Part shown: one piece after another, positions 32,277 through 40,800 of the stretch | Layout of the letters: each line of letters starts with the position of its first letter | Numbering within the stretch: the first letter of the stretch is position 1 | NCBI GenBank assembly: GCA_041390825.1 | Contig: JAWKPF010000010.1 | Location: 62,001-126,000 of the forward strand | Direction of reading: 5' to 3' | DNA: 64,000 nucleotides | Source: Thermomicrobiales bacterium | GTDB taxonomy: Bacteria > Chloroflexota > Chloroflexia > Thermomicrobiales > UBA6265 | Translations under genes and position numbers: made by a program | The notes under the pieces: generated by a model | What the model was told of the DNA's origin: nothing | What the model saw: the letters and a program-made list of their open reading frames with translations, nothing else | Database searches by the model: none

Positions 32277-32582
32277 ATGGCGAGATCGTTTGAGGAAGTG
32301 ATTTTGGCAGGAGCGACGGATTACGAACGCATCGACGAGATAAGGTCGGAGATGATGGCGAGGGTGCGTGGCTACCGGCTGCGTGAGCTGCGAGAGACGT
32401 ATGGCCTGACTCAGGTCGATATGGCGAAAGATCTGCACATGAGTCAGGACACAATCGTGCGGATCGAGCATAGCGATGTCGAGCAAATGCGGGTGGAAAC
32501 GCTGCGGCGGTATGTCGAGTCGCTGGGTGGGAAGCTGCGCATCGAGGTCGAATTGGGAGATACGCGCTACACGATCGCGTAG
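32277..32582 (+). CDS. XRE-family antitoxin-like helix-turn-helix protein without adjacent toxin
   Basis: 101 residues from ATG 32277 with GGAG about ten bases upstream. The HTH is RLRELRETYGLTQVDMAKDL followed by HMSQDTIVRIEHS, then a C-terminal segment (ETLRRYVESLGGKLRIEVEL) of the kind seen in HigA-type antitoxins. The usual toxin gene should precede it, but only 182 bases including a terminator separate it from the importer. An inverted element GTAC-TAT-GTAC at 32235-32245 may be its own operator. It could be an orphan antitoxin or an ordinary regulator. Confidence 0.7.
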   Translation: MARSFEEVILAGATDYERIDEIRSEMMARVRGYRLRELRETYGLTQVDMAKDLHMSQDTIVRIEHSDVEQMRVETLRRYVESLGGKLRIEVELGDTRYTIA

Positions 32583-32792
32583 AGCGGTCCTGCAAAGAGA
32601 TGCCGGCCATCTCAACGAAGCGTGGCGTCGTTGCCCTCGCTGTGACGAGGAGATCCCTCCACTCCGCCTCAGTCGGGATGACGGCATTCGCACGGCAGGC
32701 ACGTGTCTTGGCAACCGATTTGAACTCCGCTTCCACTTCCGCTGCCTGCGGTACGATCTTCACATGAGTCGACGAAGGCGACGGAGGATGTC

Positions 32793-33629
32793 ATGAGCGA
32801 TCAGGGGGGTTTCGCCGCGCTGGCGGCGGCGTTGGGGAATGTGGAGATCGTCGACCTGACGGTGCCGCTGGCCGAAGGGTTGCCGGGCAACTGGCCAACG
32901 CACATGCCGTTCCAGCGCAAGGTCTACAACTGGTACGCGCCGCAGAGCCATCCGCAGCAACCGTTCCATGGGTTTCGCGGCCCCTACTACACGGCCTTTC
33001 TGATGCTGGACGAACACTGCGGCACGCATATCGATTCACCGGCGCACTTCATTCCGCCGCCGGACTCGGGACTCCCGCATGCCAGCGAATGGGGATTGGT
33101 CACGCTCGACAAGGTTCCGCTGGCACGCATGATGGGTCCGGCACGGGTGGTCGACGCCACCGACCTGAAGACCGGCGGTCCGGACGGCAAGAGCCCGCAG
33201 ATCATGCCGGAGCATGTGCTGGCGCACGAAGAGAAGCACGGCAAACTGGAACCCGGCGATATCGTTCTGTTCCGGAGCGACTGGGACGATTTCTATCTGC
33301 CGATGCCGGACGGCGGCGCGTATGCGGCCGATCCATTCCTGTCCGGAAAGGGACAGGGTTGGCCCGCGCCGGGGATTCCCTGCCTGGAGTTGCTGCTGGA
33401 GCGCGGGGTGACGACATTGGGGCTGGATGGCGTGAGCGTCGGTGGGGTGGACGACCCAGCGCCAGCGCATCATTTCGGATTGGGCAAAGGAATGCTCTAC
33501 ATCGAGCTGCTGGCGAATCTGAAATCGATCCCCGAGCGAGGCGCCTATTTCGTCTATCTGCCGTTGAACATTCGGGGCGGAAGCGCTGGTCCGGGCCGGG
33601 CGGTGGCATTGGTGCCGGCGGGGGCCTGA
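32793..33629 (+). CDS. Cyclase-family metal-dependent hydrolase (kynurenine formamidase-like)
   Basis: 278 residues, ATG 32793 after GGAGGA. The metal-binding motif HCGTHIDSPAHF (His75, His79, Asp81, His85) and a later GDIVLFRSDWDDFY are characteristic of the cyclase/formamidase group. Members open or hydrolyse formyl-kynurenine, isatin and similar amides or esters. No tryptophan-degradation genes are adjacent, so the substrate is open. The stop TGA lies inside a heptamer unit of the following array. Confidence 0.88.
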   Translation: MSDQGGFAALAAALGNVEIVDLTVPLAEGLPGNWPTHMPFQRKVYNWYAPQSHPQQPFHGFRGPYYTAFLMLDEHCGTHIDSPAHFIPPPDSGLPHASEWGLVTLDKVPLARMMGPARVVDATDLKTGGPDGKSPQIMPEHVLAHEEKHGKLEPGDIVLFRSDWDDFYLPMPDGGAYAADPFLSGKGQGWPAPGIPCLELLLERGVTTLGLDGVSVGGVDDPAPAHHFGLGKGMLYIELLANLKSIPERGAYFVYLPLNIRGGSAGPGRAVALVPAGA

Positions 33630-33780
33630 GTCCGGAGTCCTGGGTTCTGAGTCCGGAGCCCGGAGTCCTGAGTCCGGAGACGTTTCCGCGTATCCGGGCT
33701 TGAGTGTTTCTCTGACAACTGACGACTGACTACTGACGACCAGCAACGAGCAACTCGACCGTCTCCGGACTCAGGACCCC
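33624..33780. repeat. Composite heptamer spacer with two repeat families
   Basis: Eight exact 7-base units from GCCTGAG to TCCGGAG (33624-33679) start in the cyclase stop codon. A different family, ACTGACN, runs at about 33716-33740 (ACTGACG, ACTGACT, ACTGACG). A facing piece CTCCGGACTCAGGACCCC at 33763-33780 precedes the convergent CNNM gene. Two unrelated heptamer families in one 160-base spacer show independent colonisation. Confidence 0.8.
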
Positions 33781-33788
33781 GAACCCGT

Positions 33789-35144
33789 CTACGCGTCCAG
33801 CAACGGTTGATCGGCGTCGTCGACGGCCGCCTCATGGTGGTGGGTGACACGGACCAGAGCGGCGCGGTAGCCGTCCATCGCTTTGACTTCCATGATGAGC
33901 GGACCGATGGTGACCACATCGCCGGTGACGGGGATGCGCTCGAGGGCATCGGTGACCAGACCGCCGACCGACTCGGCATCGACCTCACCGAGCGCCGAGC
34001 GGGAGAGATCGAGCCGGTCGAGCAGGTCGAGCAAGGAAAGCCGGCCGTCCACGTCGAAGACATCGGGCTGGATCTCATGCAGCGGTTCGTAGCCGGGGTC
34101 GAACTCGTCGGAAATCTCGCCGACCAGCTCCTCGATCAGGTCCTCCAGCGTCACGATCCCGGCCAAGCCGCCGTATTCGTCGACCACGATGGCGATGTGT
34201 GTGCGCTGGGATCGCAGGTCCTGCAAGGTGTCGTCGATCGGGCGCGTTTCCGGCACCACGAAGGCGGGACGCACCAGCTCAGCGGCTGGCATGGCTCCGG
34301 CGTTGGGATTGTCGAAGAGCAGCCGGAAACAGTCTTTGATGTGCAGCACGCCAATGATGTCGTCTGGAGTGTCGCGGTAGACCGGCAAGCGTGAGAACCC
34401 CGTGCGGAAAAAGATACGCATCGCCTCGTGCAACGTCATATCGCCGGGAATCGTCTCGACATCGACCCGGTGCACCATCACGCTGCGCACCTGAATACCG
34501 CCGAAGGAGAGCGCTTCCTCCACCAGGTCGGCTTCGCTCTTTTCCACCACGCCTTCGTCGTGCGCGGTTTCGATCATGGCGAGAATCTCGGCCTCGGTCA
34601 CGCTTGGCATGTTGGACCGCTTGTCGGTGCCGAGCAGCCGCAGGGTGAAATTGGTGACCCCGGTGAGCAGCAGCACAATGGGCCGCATGAGACGGGAAAG
34701 AATGTGAATGGGCTTGGCAATCTTGAGAGCGATCGAATCGGCATGGCTGACCGCGAGCGTCTTCGGAACCAGCTCCCCGTACACGATGCTGAAGAACGAA
34801 AGCAGAATGGTCACCACCACGAAGGCGATGGCCGCGGCGTTGTTCGCAATGAACCCCACAGGAACGTCGCTCAGTCCATCGTCGACATAGTTGGTCAAGG
34901 TAACAGCGCCCACCGCGGCGGCGAAGAACCCCGCTACGGTAATGCCGATCTGCACGGTCGCCAGAAAGCGGCCCGGATTCTCGGCCAGGTCGAGCGCGCG
35001 CGCGGCGGACTTGTTTCCCTCTTCGGAGAGTGCTCGCAGGCGCGGTTTGCTGGCGGAGACGAGCGCGAGCTCGGAAGCGGCCAGGAACGCGTTGACGCCG
35101 AGGAGCAACACGACGACGAGGAGTTCGACCAACAGGCGCGTCAT
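33789..35144 (-). CDS. CNNM/HlyC-CorC family membrane protein (DUF21 plus CBS pair)
   Basis: 451 residues from ATG 35144. Domain order: DUF21 membrane domain (LLVELLVVVLLLGVNAFLAA; ATVQIGITVAGFFAAAVGAV; SIVYGELVPKTLAVSHADSI), a CBS pair (PSVTEAEILAMIETAHDEGV; IPGDMTLHEAMRIFFRTGFS; RSQRTHIAIVVDEYGGLAGI) and the C-terminal CorC_HlyC domain (ESVGGLVTDALERIPVTGDV). The family is linked to magnesium or cobalt efflux and was once called hemolysin-related. It is convergent with the cyclase gene and divergent from the metal importer. Ribosome site weak. Confidence 0.92.
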   Translation of the reverse strand: MTRLLVELLVVVLLLGVNAFLAASELALVSASKPRLRALSEEGNKSAARALDLAENPGRFLATVQIGITVAGFFAAAVGAVTLTNYVDDGLSDVPVGFIANNAAAIAFVVVTILLSFFSIVYGELVPKTLAVSHADSIALKIAKPIHILSRLMRPIVLLLTGVTNFTLRLLGTDKRSNMPSVTEAEILAMIETAHDEGVVEKSEADLVEEALSFGGIQVRSVMVHRVDVETIPGDMTLHEAMRIFFRTGFSRLPVYRDTPDDIIGVLHIKDCFRLLFDNPNAGAMPAAELVRPAFVVPETRPIDDTLQDLRSQRTHIAIVVDEYGGLAGIVTLEDLIEELVGEISDEFDPGYEPLHEIQPDVFDVDGRLSLLDLLDRLDLSRSALGEVDAESVGGLVTDALERIPVTGDVVTIGPLIMEVKAMDGYRAALVRVTHHHEAAVDDADQPLLDA

Positions 35145-35329
35145 AGAGAGAGCGTGAGAGCCTTTCGCGGAATCGGAGCGCGGCCACATCGTCCGTGCGG
35201 CCGGCCAACGTTTCGGGAGCAAATCGCCGAGCAAATGGGCGTCGGCAGAGATTCGCTCGTCCGCGTCAATTCTCCCAGAAGCAGGTTTGTATCGACAGGG
35301 CTGGACAAGTTGGCAATGGAAATGGAAAA

Positions 35330-35343
35330 TTAGTCGTGACTAA
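35330..35343. promoter_or_regulatory. Palindromic operator candidate upstream of the metal importer
   Basis: TTAGTC-GT-GACTAA is an exact 6+6 inverted repeat 83 bases before the binding-protein start. Metal-dependent DtxR/MntR repressors use operators of this general AT-flanked symmetric shape and Mn/Zn/Fe importers of the TroABCD type are usually controlled that way. A regulator gene is not in the window. The symmetry is seen; the regulator is inferred. Confidence 0.5.
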
Positions 35344-35425
35344 ACCGCGGCGCCGGTGCGGCGGATCGCGGTGTTTCCTCATTCGATGCAGTCTGCTCGC
35401 AGGCAAACTGCCAGAAAAGATGTTC

Positions 35426-36409
35426 ATGAATCGGGTTCGATTGCGGGGTGTTGCCAGCGGCTGGCGATTCTTGTTGCTTGCGCTGCTGGCGGTGCTGATC
35501 CTGGCAGGTTGCGGACGAATTCCCGAAAAAACGACCCCCGACTTTTCCGACCGGACGATCAACGTGGTCACGACCACGGGGATGGTGGGCGATATCGTCA
35601 AGGAAGTCGGGGGAGACCGCCTGAACGTGACGACGCTGATGGGACCCGGCGTCGATCCCCATCTCTACAAGGCGAGCGAAGGGGACGTGGAGCGGCTGGA
35701 CGAAGCCGATATCGTCTTCTATTCCGGCTTGCATCTGGAAGCGAAGTTGGCGGAAGTCTTCGAAAAGATGGGGGACAGTATCGTGACCGTACCCGTCACC
35801 GACCTGATTCCGCGCAGCGAGCTGCATGTGGTCGGATCTGGAGCATCGACCTATGACCCGCATGTCTGGTTCGATGTCTCGATGTGGTCGGATGCAGTCG
35901 AGTCGGTGCGGCGCACATTGGTCGAGGTCGATCCCACCCACGCGGCAGAGTACGACGAACGAGCCCAGGCCTATCAGGAAAAGCTGACCGCGCTGGACGA
36001 ATATGTGCGCGCCGAGGCGAACACGATTCCGGAAGACAAGCGGGTGTTGATCACCGCGCACGATGCGTTCGGCTACTTCGCGGCGGCCTACGGATTCGAC
36101 GTTCTGGGTTTGCAAGGTGTCAGCACCGCGACCGAGGCAGGCGCGGGCGATGTGCAGTCGCTGGCCAATTTCATCGTGGAAAACGAGATTCCGGCGATCT
36201 TCGTGGAAAGCTCGGTCTCCCCGCGCACCGTGCGCGCCCTGCAGGAAGCGGTGCGCGCGCAGGGTTACGACGTGCAGATCGGCGGATCGCTCTACTCGGA
36301 CGCCATGGGCGATCCGGGTACCCCGGACGGAACCTATATCGGCATGGTGCGGCACAACATCGACACCATTGCGCACGCACTCAGGCAGGACGGAGCAGCG
36401 GAATCATGA
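35426..36409 (+). CDS. Metal ABC importer, substrate-binding lipoprotein (TroA/MntA/ZnuA family)
   Basis: 327 residues. Lipoprotein signal with lipobox LAGC (Cys29). Cluster A-I fold features: NVVTTTGMVGDIVKEVGGDR, LMGPGVDPHLYKASEGDVER (metal-ligand His), DPHVWFDVSMWSDAVESVRR (His), ITAHDAFGYFAAAYGFDVLG (His) and IFVESSVSPRTVRALQEAVR with the last ligand being acidic. Three His plus an acid suggests manganese or iron rather than zinc, and no His-rich loop is seen, which also argues against ZnuA. ATG 35420 is an alternative start. It overlaps the ATPase gene by ATGA. Confidence 0.93.
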   Translation: MNRVRLRGVASGWRFLLLALLAVLILAGCGRIPEKTTPDFSDRTINVVTTTGMVGDIVKEVGGDRLNVTTLMGPGVDPHLYKASEGDVERLDEADIVFYSGLHLEAKLAEVFEKMGDSIVTVPVTDLIPRSELHVVGSGASTYDPHVWFDVSMWSDAVESVRRTLVEVDPTHAAEYDERAQAYQEKLTALDEYVRAEANTIPEDKRVLITAHDAFGYFAAAYGFDVLGLQGVSTATEAGAGDVQSLANFIVENEIPAIFVESSVSPRTVRALQEAVRAQGYDVQIGGSLYSDAMGDPGTPDGTYIGMVRHNIDTIAHALRQDGAAES

Positions 36410-37203
36410 GCGAGCAACGACCGGCTATCGACGTGGCCGACATGACCGCGGTGTATCACGAGCATCCGGTGCTGTGGGACGTCGATCTCCAGGTCCCCGC
36501 AGGTGTGTTGATGGCCATCGTGGGACCGAACGGCGCGGGCAAGACCACCCTGATCAAGTGCATTCTCGGATTGATCAAGCCCGTGGCGGGAAGCGTGCAG
36601 ATCCAGGGGAAGCCGTATAGGGAGCAACGAGAGAAAGTCGCCTATGTGCCGCAGCGCGGCAGCGTCGATTGGGACTTTCCGACCAACGTGCTCGACGTCG
36701 TCGAAATGGGACGCTATGGCGCGCTTGGCTGGCTGAAACGGCCGGGCAAGCGGGAGCGCGACGCAGCATTGCAGGCACTGGAAAAGGTCGGTATGGCGAG
36801 CTTCGCCACGCGGCAGATCAGCCAACTCTCGGGCGGCCAGCAGCAGCGTGTTTTCCTGGCACGGGCGTTGGCGCAGGACGCCGACATCTACCTGATGGAC
36901 GAACCGTTCCAGGGGGTGGACGCCACCACCGAGCGGGCGATCATCGAGCTCTTGCGCGAGCTGCGGGCGGCAGGGAAGACCGTGGTGGCGGTGCATCACG
37001 ATTTACAGACCGTGCCGGAGTACTTCGATTGGGTCACGCTCCTGAATGTGCGCAAGATCGCAAGCGGTCCGGTGGATGATGTCTTCACCGACGAGAATCT
37101 GCGCGCCACATACGGCGGTGTGGTGGCCTTCGTCAATCTCAACGGGAACGGCAATGGGCATACCCACGATCCGCTGGGGCTCGAAGACGATTCGGCGGCC
37201 TGA
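36406..37203 (+). CDS. Metal ABC importer, ATP-binding protein
   Basis: 265 residues. Walker A GPNGAGKTT (40-48), signature LSGGQQQRVFLARALAQ, Walker B DIYLMDEPFQGVD, and an H-loop VVAVHHDL. The block YVPQRGSVDWDFPTNVLDVV is typical of TroB/MntB/ZnuC-like subunits. The start overlaps the upstream stop and the permease begins four bases after its own stop, so all four genes are coupled. The C-terminal tail is Asn/Gly/His rich (NLNGNGNGHTHDPLG). Confidence 0.95.
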   Translation: MSEQRPAIDVADMTAVYHEHPVLWDVDLQVPAGVLMAIVGPNGAGKTTLIKCILGLIKPVAGSVQIQGKPYREQREKVAYVPQRGSVDWDFPTNVLDVVEMGRYGALGWLKRPGKRERDAALQALEKVGMASFATRQISQLSGGQQQRVFLARALAQDADIYLMDEPFQGVDATTERAIIELLRELRAAGKTVVAVHHDLQTVPEYFDWVTLLNVRKIASGPVDDVFTDENLRATYGGVVAFVNLNGNGNGHTHDPLGLEDDSAA

Positions 37204-37206
37204 TCG

Positions 37207-38199
37207 ATGGAGCACCTGGTCATCGCAAACCTGCTGGCCGTGCCAGACGTACTGCACGATCTGATCTTCGACTACACGTTGCGCACGGTGGCATTGGGCG
37301 CGGCGGTGATCGGCATCGTGGCCGGGGCGTTGGGCGCGTTCGCCGTCTTGCGGCGGCAGAGCCTGGTGGGCGACGCCATGTCGCATGCCGCGTTGCCGGG
37401 AATTGCCATCGCCTATCTCGTCACCGGCGAGAAGAGCAACGTCGTTCTTCTGACCGGCGCGGCGATTGCCGGCTGGTTGGCGACACTGGCAGTGCTCGGC
37501 ATCGTGCGTACCTCGCGGGTCAAGTTCGATAGCGCGCTCGGGCTGGTGCTCTCGGTCTTTTTCGGGTTCGGTCTCATGTTGCTGACCTATATCCAACGGC
37601 AGCCGCACGCGTCGCAGGCCGGCCTGGACAAATTTCTCTTCGGGCAAGCAGCCACCATGATCCAGGGCGAAGTGCGCAACATGGCGCTGGTGGGCGCGGT
37701 GGCATTGGGCATCCTGCTGGCGCTCTGGAAGTCGTTCAAACTGCTGAGCTTCGATGCCGATTTCGCGGCCACCATCGGCTACCCCGTGCGGGTGCTCGAT
37801 GTGCTGCTGACGACCTTGATCGTGGTGGCGATCGTGATCGGATTGCAGGGGGTCGGCGTGATCCTGATGAGCGCCATGATCGTGGCGCCCGCGGCAGCCG
37901 CGCGGCAATGGACGGACCGGCTTGGAACCATGGTGGTGCTCTCGGCGCTCTTCGGAGCATTGGCCGGGGTTTCCGGAGCAACGATCAGCGCCAGTGAAAA
38001 GCATCTCCCAACCGGCCCGGTGATCGTGGTGTGCGTGAGCGCCATCGTGCTCTTCTCGCTCTGCTTCGCGCCGAACCGCGGACTGCTTTGGGCCTGGTTC
38101 GCCCGGCGCAAGAAGAAGGAGGAACTGATGCGCGCCATGGCGGCAGCCGACGCTGCCCATGGCGGGCCGCGCACCCTGCCGGGAGAAGGAGCGCGATGA
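37207..38199 (+). CDS. Metal ABC importer, permease 1 (MntC/TroC type)
   Basis: 330 residues with about eight to nine membrane helices. Family blocks: GAFAVLRRQSLVGDAMSHAA plus LPGIAIAYLV (N-terminal half), FDADFAATIGYPVRVLDVLL and GVILMSAMIVAPAAAARQWT (the EAA-like loop and following helix). Positively charged C-terminus (RRKKKEELMRAM). Two permeases in one operon match the Tro/Mnt organisation with heterodimeric pores. Stop overlaps the next start as ATGA. Confidence 0.94.
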   Translation: MEHLVIANLLAVPDVLHDLIFDYTLRTVALGAAVIGIVAGALGAFAVLRRQSLVGDAMSHAALPGIAIAYLVTGEKSNVVLLTGAAIAGWLATLAVLGIVRTSRVKFDSALGLVLSVFFGFGLMLLTYIQRQPHASQAGLDKFLFGQAATMIQGEVRNMALVGAVALGILLALWKSFKLLSFDADFAATIGYPVRVLDVLLTTLIVVAIVIGLQGVGVILMSAMIVAPAAAARQWTDRLGTMVVLSALFGALAGVSGATISASEKHLPTGPVIVVCVSAIVLFSLCFAPNRGLLWAWFARRKKKEELMRAMAAADAAHGGPRTLPGEGAR

Positions 38200-39305
38200 G
38201 CAGCGCGCAGCTCGATATCCAGTTGATTGCCGCGGCGACCGCGGCTGCCTGCGCGTTGCCAGGGGTGTTCCTTGTATTGCGCCGCATGGCGATGATGAGC
38301 GACGCGATCAGCCACTCGATTCTGCTCGGGATTGTGATCGGGTTCTTCGTGGTGGAAAGCACCACCTCCCCCATCCTGATCTTCTTCGCCGCGGCGGTCG
38401 GGCTCCTGACGGTGGTGCTGGTGGAATGGTTGCAGCGCACCGGGCTGGTGCGCGAGGACGCGGCGATCGGAATCGTCTTTCCGCTGCTGTTCAGCATCGG
38501 CGTGATTCTGATCTCACGCTATGCCGGGAATGTGCATCTCGATATCGATGCGGTGCTGCTGGGCGAGTTGGCGTTCGCGCCGTTCGACCGGTTCCAGATC
38601 GGCGGATGGGATCTGGGGCCAATGGGGCTCTGGGTAATGGGGACGATTCTGGCGTTGAACGTGGCGCTGGTGATCGCGTTCTTCAAAGAGCTCAAGCTGG
38701 CGACCTTCGACCCCGCGCTGGCGGCGAGCCTGGGTTTCGCGCCAGCGCTCTTGCACTATGGCCTGATGTCGATGGTGTCGGTGACGGCGGTGGGCGCGTT
38801 CGACGCGGTCGGGTCGATCCTCGTGGTCGCGCTGATGATCGGACCGCCTGCGGCGGCGTATCTGCTCACCGACGATCTGAAACGGATGCTGGCGCTGAGC
38901 GTGGCGATCGGGGTGCTCTCCTCGATCGCCGGGTACTGGATGGCGCACTGGTTGGACGCTTCGATTGCGGGCGCCATGGCGACCATGATCGGCATCGTCT
39001 TCGCGGGTGTGTTGCTGTTCGCGCCGCAACGCGGGTTGGTAGCGCAAGTTCTGCGCCGCGAGCGGCAGAAAGTCGAGTTCGCGCAAACCATGCTGGCGAT
39101 TCATGTCATGAACCACGAGGGAACCGCCGAGGCGTTGACCGAAAATCGGGTCGATGGGTTGGACGAGCATTTGCACTGGGACCCGCGGTTCACGGCGCGG
39201 ATTGTGGACCTGGCGCGGCGGCGCGGCGTGGTCACCGAAGAGAACGGGGTGTTGTCGGTGACTGCCACCGGCCGCGCCCGTGCGCAGGCAGCGTTGGTGC
39301 GGTAA
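38196..39305 (+). CDS. Metal ABC importer, permease 2 with C-terminal cytoplasmic winged-helix-like extension (MntD/TroD type)
   Basis: 369 residues. The first about 290 are a second ABC-3 permease: FLVLRRMAMMSDAISHSILL, FDPALAASLGFAPALLHYGL and SILVVALMIGPPAAAYLLTD. About 75 further residues (VMNHEGTAEALTENRVDGLD to the end) look like a small winged-helix domain (IVDLARRRGVVTEENGVLSV), as in TroD/MntD proteins. Such an extension could sense metal or interact with the ATPase; that is inference. Last gene of the operon; a REP field begins 28 bases later. Confidence 0.92.
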   Translation: MSSAQLDIQLIAAATAAACALPGVFLVLRRMAMMSDAISHSILLGIVIGFFVVESTTSPILIFFAAAVGLLTVVLVEWLQRTGLVREDAAIGIVFPLLFSIGVILISRYAGNVHLDIDAVLLGELAFAPFDRFQIGGWDLGPMGLWVMGTILALNVALVIAFFKELKLATFDPALAASLGFAPALLHYGLMSMVSVTAVGAFDAVGSILVVALMIGPPAAAYLLTDDLKRMLALSVAIGVLSSIAGYWMAHWLDASIAGAMATMIGIVFAGVLLFAPQRGLVAQVLRRERQKVEFAQTMLAIHVMNHEGTAEALTENRVDGLDEHLHWDPRFTARIVDLARRRGVVTEENGVLSVTATGRARAQAALVR

Positions 39306-39333
39306 CTCCTTCCCGTTTTCGCACCCTCTTCCC

Positions 39334-39611
39334 GTAGCCGCAGCCCTCCGTGGCTGCCCTCTTCTCCCGTAGCCGCAGCCCTCCGTGGCTGCCTTCCTTC
39401 TCTCCCCGTAGCCGCAGCCCTCCGTGGCTGCCCTTCCTTCTCTGCGCAGCCGCGCCTCCGTGGCCTTCCTCTCGTAGCCGCAGCCCTCCGTGGCTGCCCC
39501 TTGTCTCCCCGTAGCCGCAGCCCTCCGTGGCTGCCTTCCTTCTCTCCCCGTAGCCGCAGCCCTCCGTGGCTGCCTCCTCTCTCCCCGTAGCCGCAGCCCT
39601 TTGTGGCTGCT
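39334..39611 (+). repeat. REP array, head-to-tail copies (one orientation)
   Basis: Seven near-identical 25-base units at 39334, 39369, 39408, 39474, 39511, 39550 and 39587, plus a degenerate one near 39445. Each is GTAG, CC, then the hairpin GCAGCC-CTCCGT-GGCTGC. A GTAG head 5' of a palindrome is the classical REP layout recognised by RAYT transposases. Copies are separated by 10-14 pyrimidine-rich bases (CTTCTCCC-type). Not CRISPR: spacers are too short and nearly alike. Confidence 0.92.
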
Positions 39612-39685
39612 TTCGCGACGCGCAATTGAATGCCACGGTGGACCTTGCCTATGGCGTACGAGGAAGAGTCCTACTGAGTGGGAAC

Positions 39686-39923
39686 AGCAGCCACGGAGGG
39701 CTGCCGCTACGGGGGTATGAAAAGGCCTCAGGAGGGCGAGCATGGCGGTGCAAACAGGGCAGCCACGGAGGGCTGCAGCTACTGATATGAAGAGGTCGCT
39801 GGAAGGGAGCAATGCGATGTAGGCATAGCAGCCACGGAGGGCTGCAGCTACGCAGAGAGGAAGGCAGCCACCGAGGGCTGCAGCTACGGGGAGACAAGGG
39901 CAGCCTCGGAGGGCTGCGGCGAC
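39686..39923 (-). repeat. REP array, inverted copies
   Basis: Five units in the opposite orientation at 39686, 39758, 39827, 39863 and 39899 (25 bases each), the last one with two changes. They face the direct copies at 39334-39611 across about 75 bases and end 29 bases before the RAYT stop codon. The mix of orientations resembles mosaic REP elements (BIMEs). Confidence 0.9.
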
Positions 39924-39951
39924 GGGAAGAGGGGTGCGAAAACGGGAGAGT

Positions 39952-40509
39952 CTAGAAACCCCTGCACTCAGGGAGGTATTCCGTATCCATCTCCCACTTT
40001 GCAGGATTGTTCGCGATATAGGTCCGAATCCGATCCAGGTCAGACTGATCGCGAACGACATGTTCGTAGTAGTTGCGTTGCCAAAGTGTCCCGGGAAATC
40101 TGCGCCAACCTTCAGAGCGCACTCGCCGAATGTACTCGTTGGTGGTTGCGGATTTGAACCAGTGCACGATTCGGTCGAGCGAGGTTGGCATTGGCATGGG
40201 TGCTTCGGTTACGGCTCGAACCGGTTCGAGAGGCGCGCCTACATTCCAGCCAAGATTCAACAAGAGGTGGACATGATTCGGCATGATCACGTGAGCATCG
40301 AGCTCGACGTCGTTGAATCGATCCGCCGCCATCTGAAGATGGATTGCGGCCAAATGTCCGACGCTGGAGAGCACGGTCTCGCCGTCGACCACGTCTCCGA
40401 GGATGCATGCCCGATTCTGAACGCAGATCGTGACGAAATAGGTCCCGGGAGTGGAATAGTCGAACGCGGGGAGTCGCAGATTGCGGCGGCGATAAGGCGG
40501 GGCGGTCAT
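39952..40509 (-). mobile_element. REP-associated tyrosine transposase (RAYT, Y1 HUH family)
   Basis: 185 residues, ATG 40509 to stop 39952. It has the start RRRNLRLPAFDYSTPGTYFV, the HUH motif PNHVHLLL (His79, His81) and the catalytic-tyrosine region WQRNYYEHVVRDQSDL (Tyr147/148) of RAYTs. It is intact and flanked on both sides by REP units whose GTAG heads and hairpins are the expected substrates. RAYTs cut and rejoin single-stranded REP DNA and are thought to spread REPs; most are domesticated single-copy genes. Confidence 0.93.
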
Positions 40510-40595
40510 GTCGCGAGGATACCGCAGCGATGTCGCCTTTGGGGGGTAGCCACAGGTTTGGAAAGGTCTTGGGAAGGGGACCCCGCGGTAAGGGA
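40510..40595. other. RAYT upstream spacer
   Basis: No gene; this short stretch should contain the transposase promoter, but no clear -10/-35 is seen. The following 40596-40800 is filled by a 56-base tandem repeat carrying REP units. Confidence 0.4.
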
Positions 40596-40800
40596 ATGGC
40601 AGTCACGGAGGGCTGCAGCTACGGAAAGAAGGCGGACCCTGCGATGTGGGTATGGCAGCCACGGAGGGCTGCAGCTACGGAAAGAAGGCGGACCCTGCGG
40701 TGTGGGTATGGCAGGCACAGAGGGATGCAGCTACGGAAAGAAGGGGGACCCTGCGATGTGGGCATGGCAGCCACGGAGGGCTGCAGCTACGGAAAGAGGG
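40596..40800. repeat. 56-base tandem repeat containing inverted REP units
   Basis: REP units begin at 40598, 40654, 40710 and 40766, exactly 56 bases apart, and the sequence between them (GAAAGAAGGCGGACCCTGCG and beyond) is also repeated. So a unit of REP plus 31 bases was amplified as a block. The third copy has drifted in the palindrome. The last REP supplies the stop codon of the decayed gene at 40787-41215. Confidence 0.9.

Noticed and set aside
39334..39923. CRISPR array
   Set aside because: The repeats are palindromic REPs with spacers of 10-45 similar bases, mixed orientation and an adjacent RAYT; no cas gene.
38514..40061. Minus-strand frame of 515 codons with repeated RAAATGREGRQP-like residues
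   Set aside because: Its repeated peptide is just translation of the REP array and the antisense of the permease gene.
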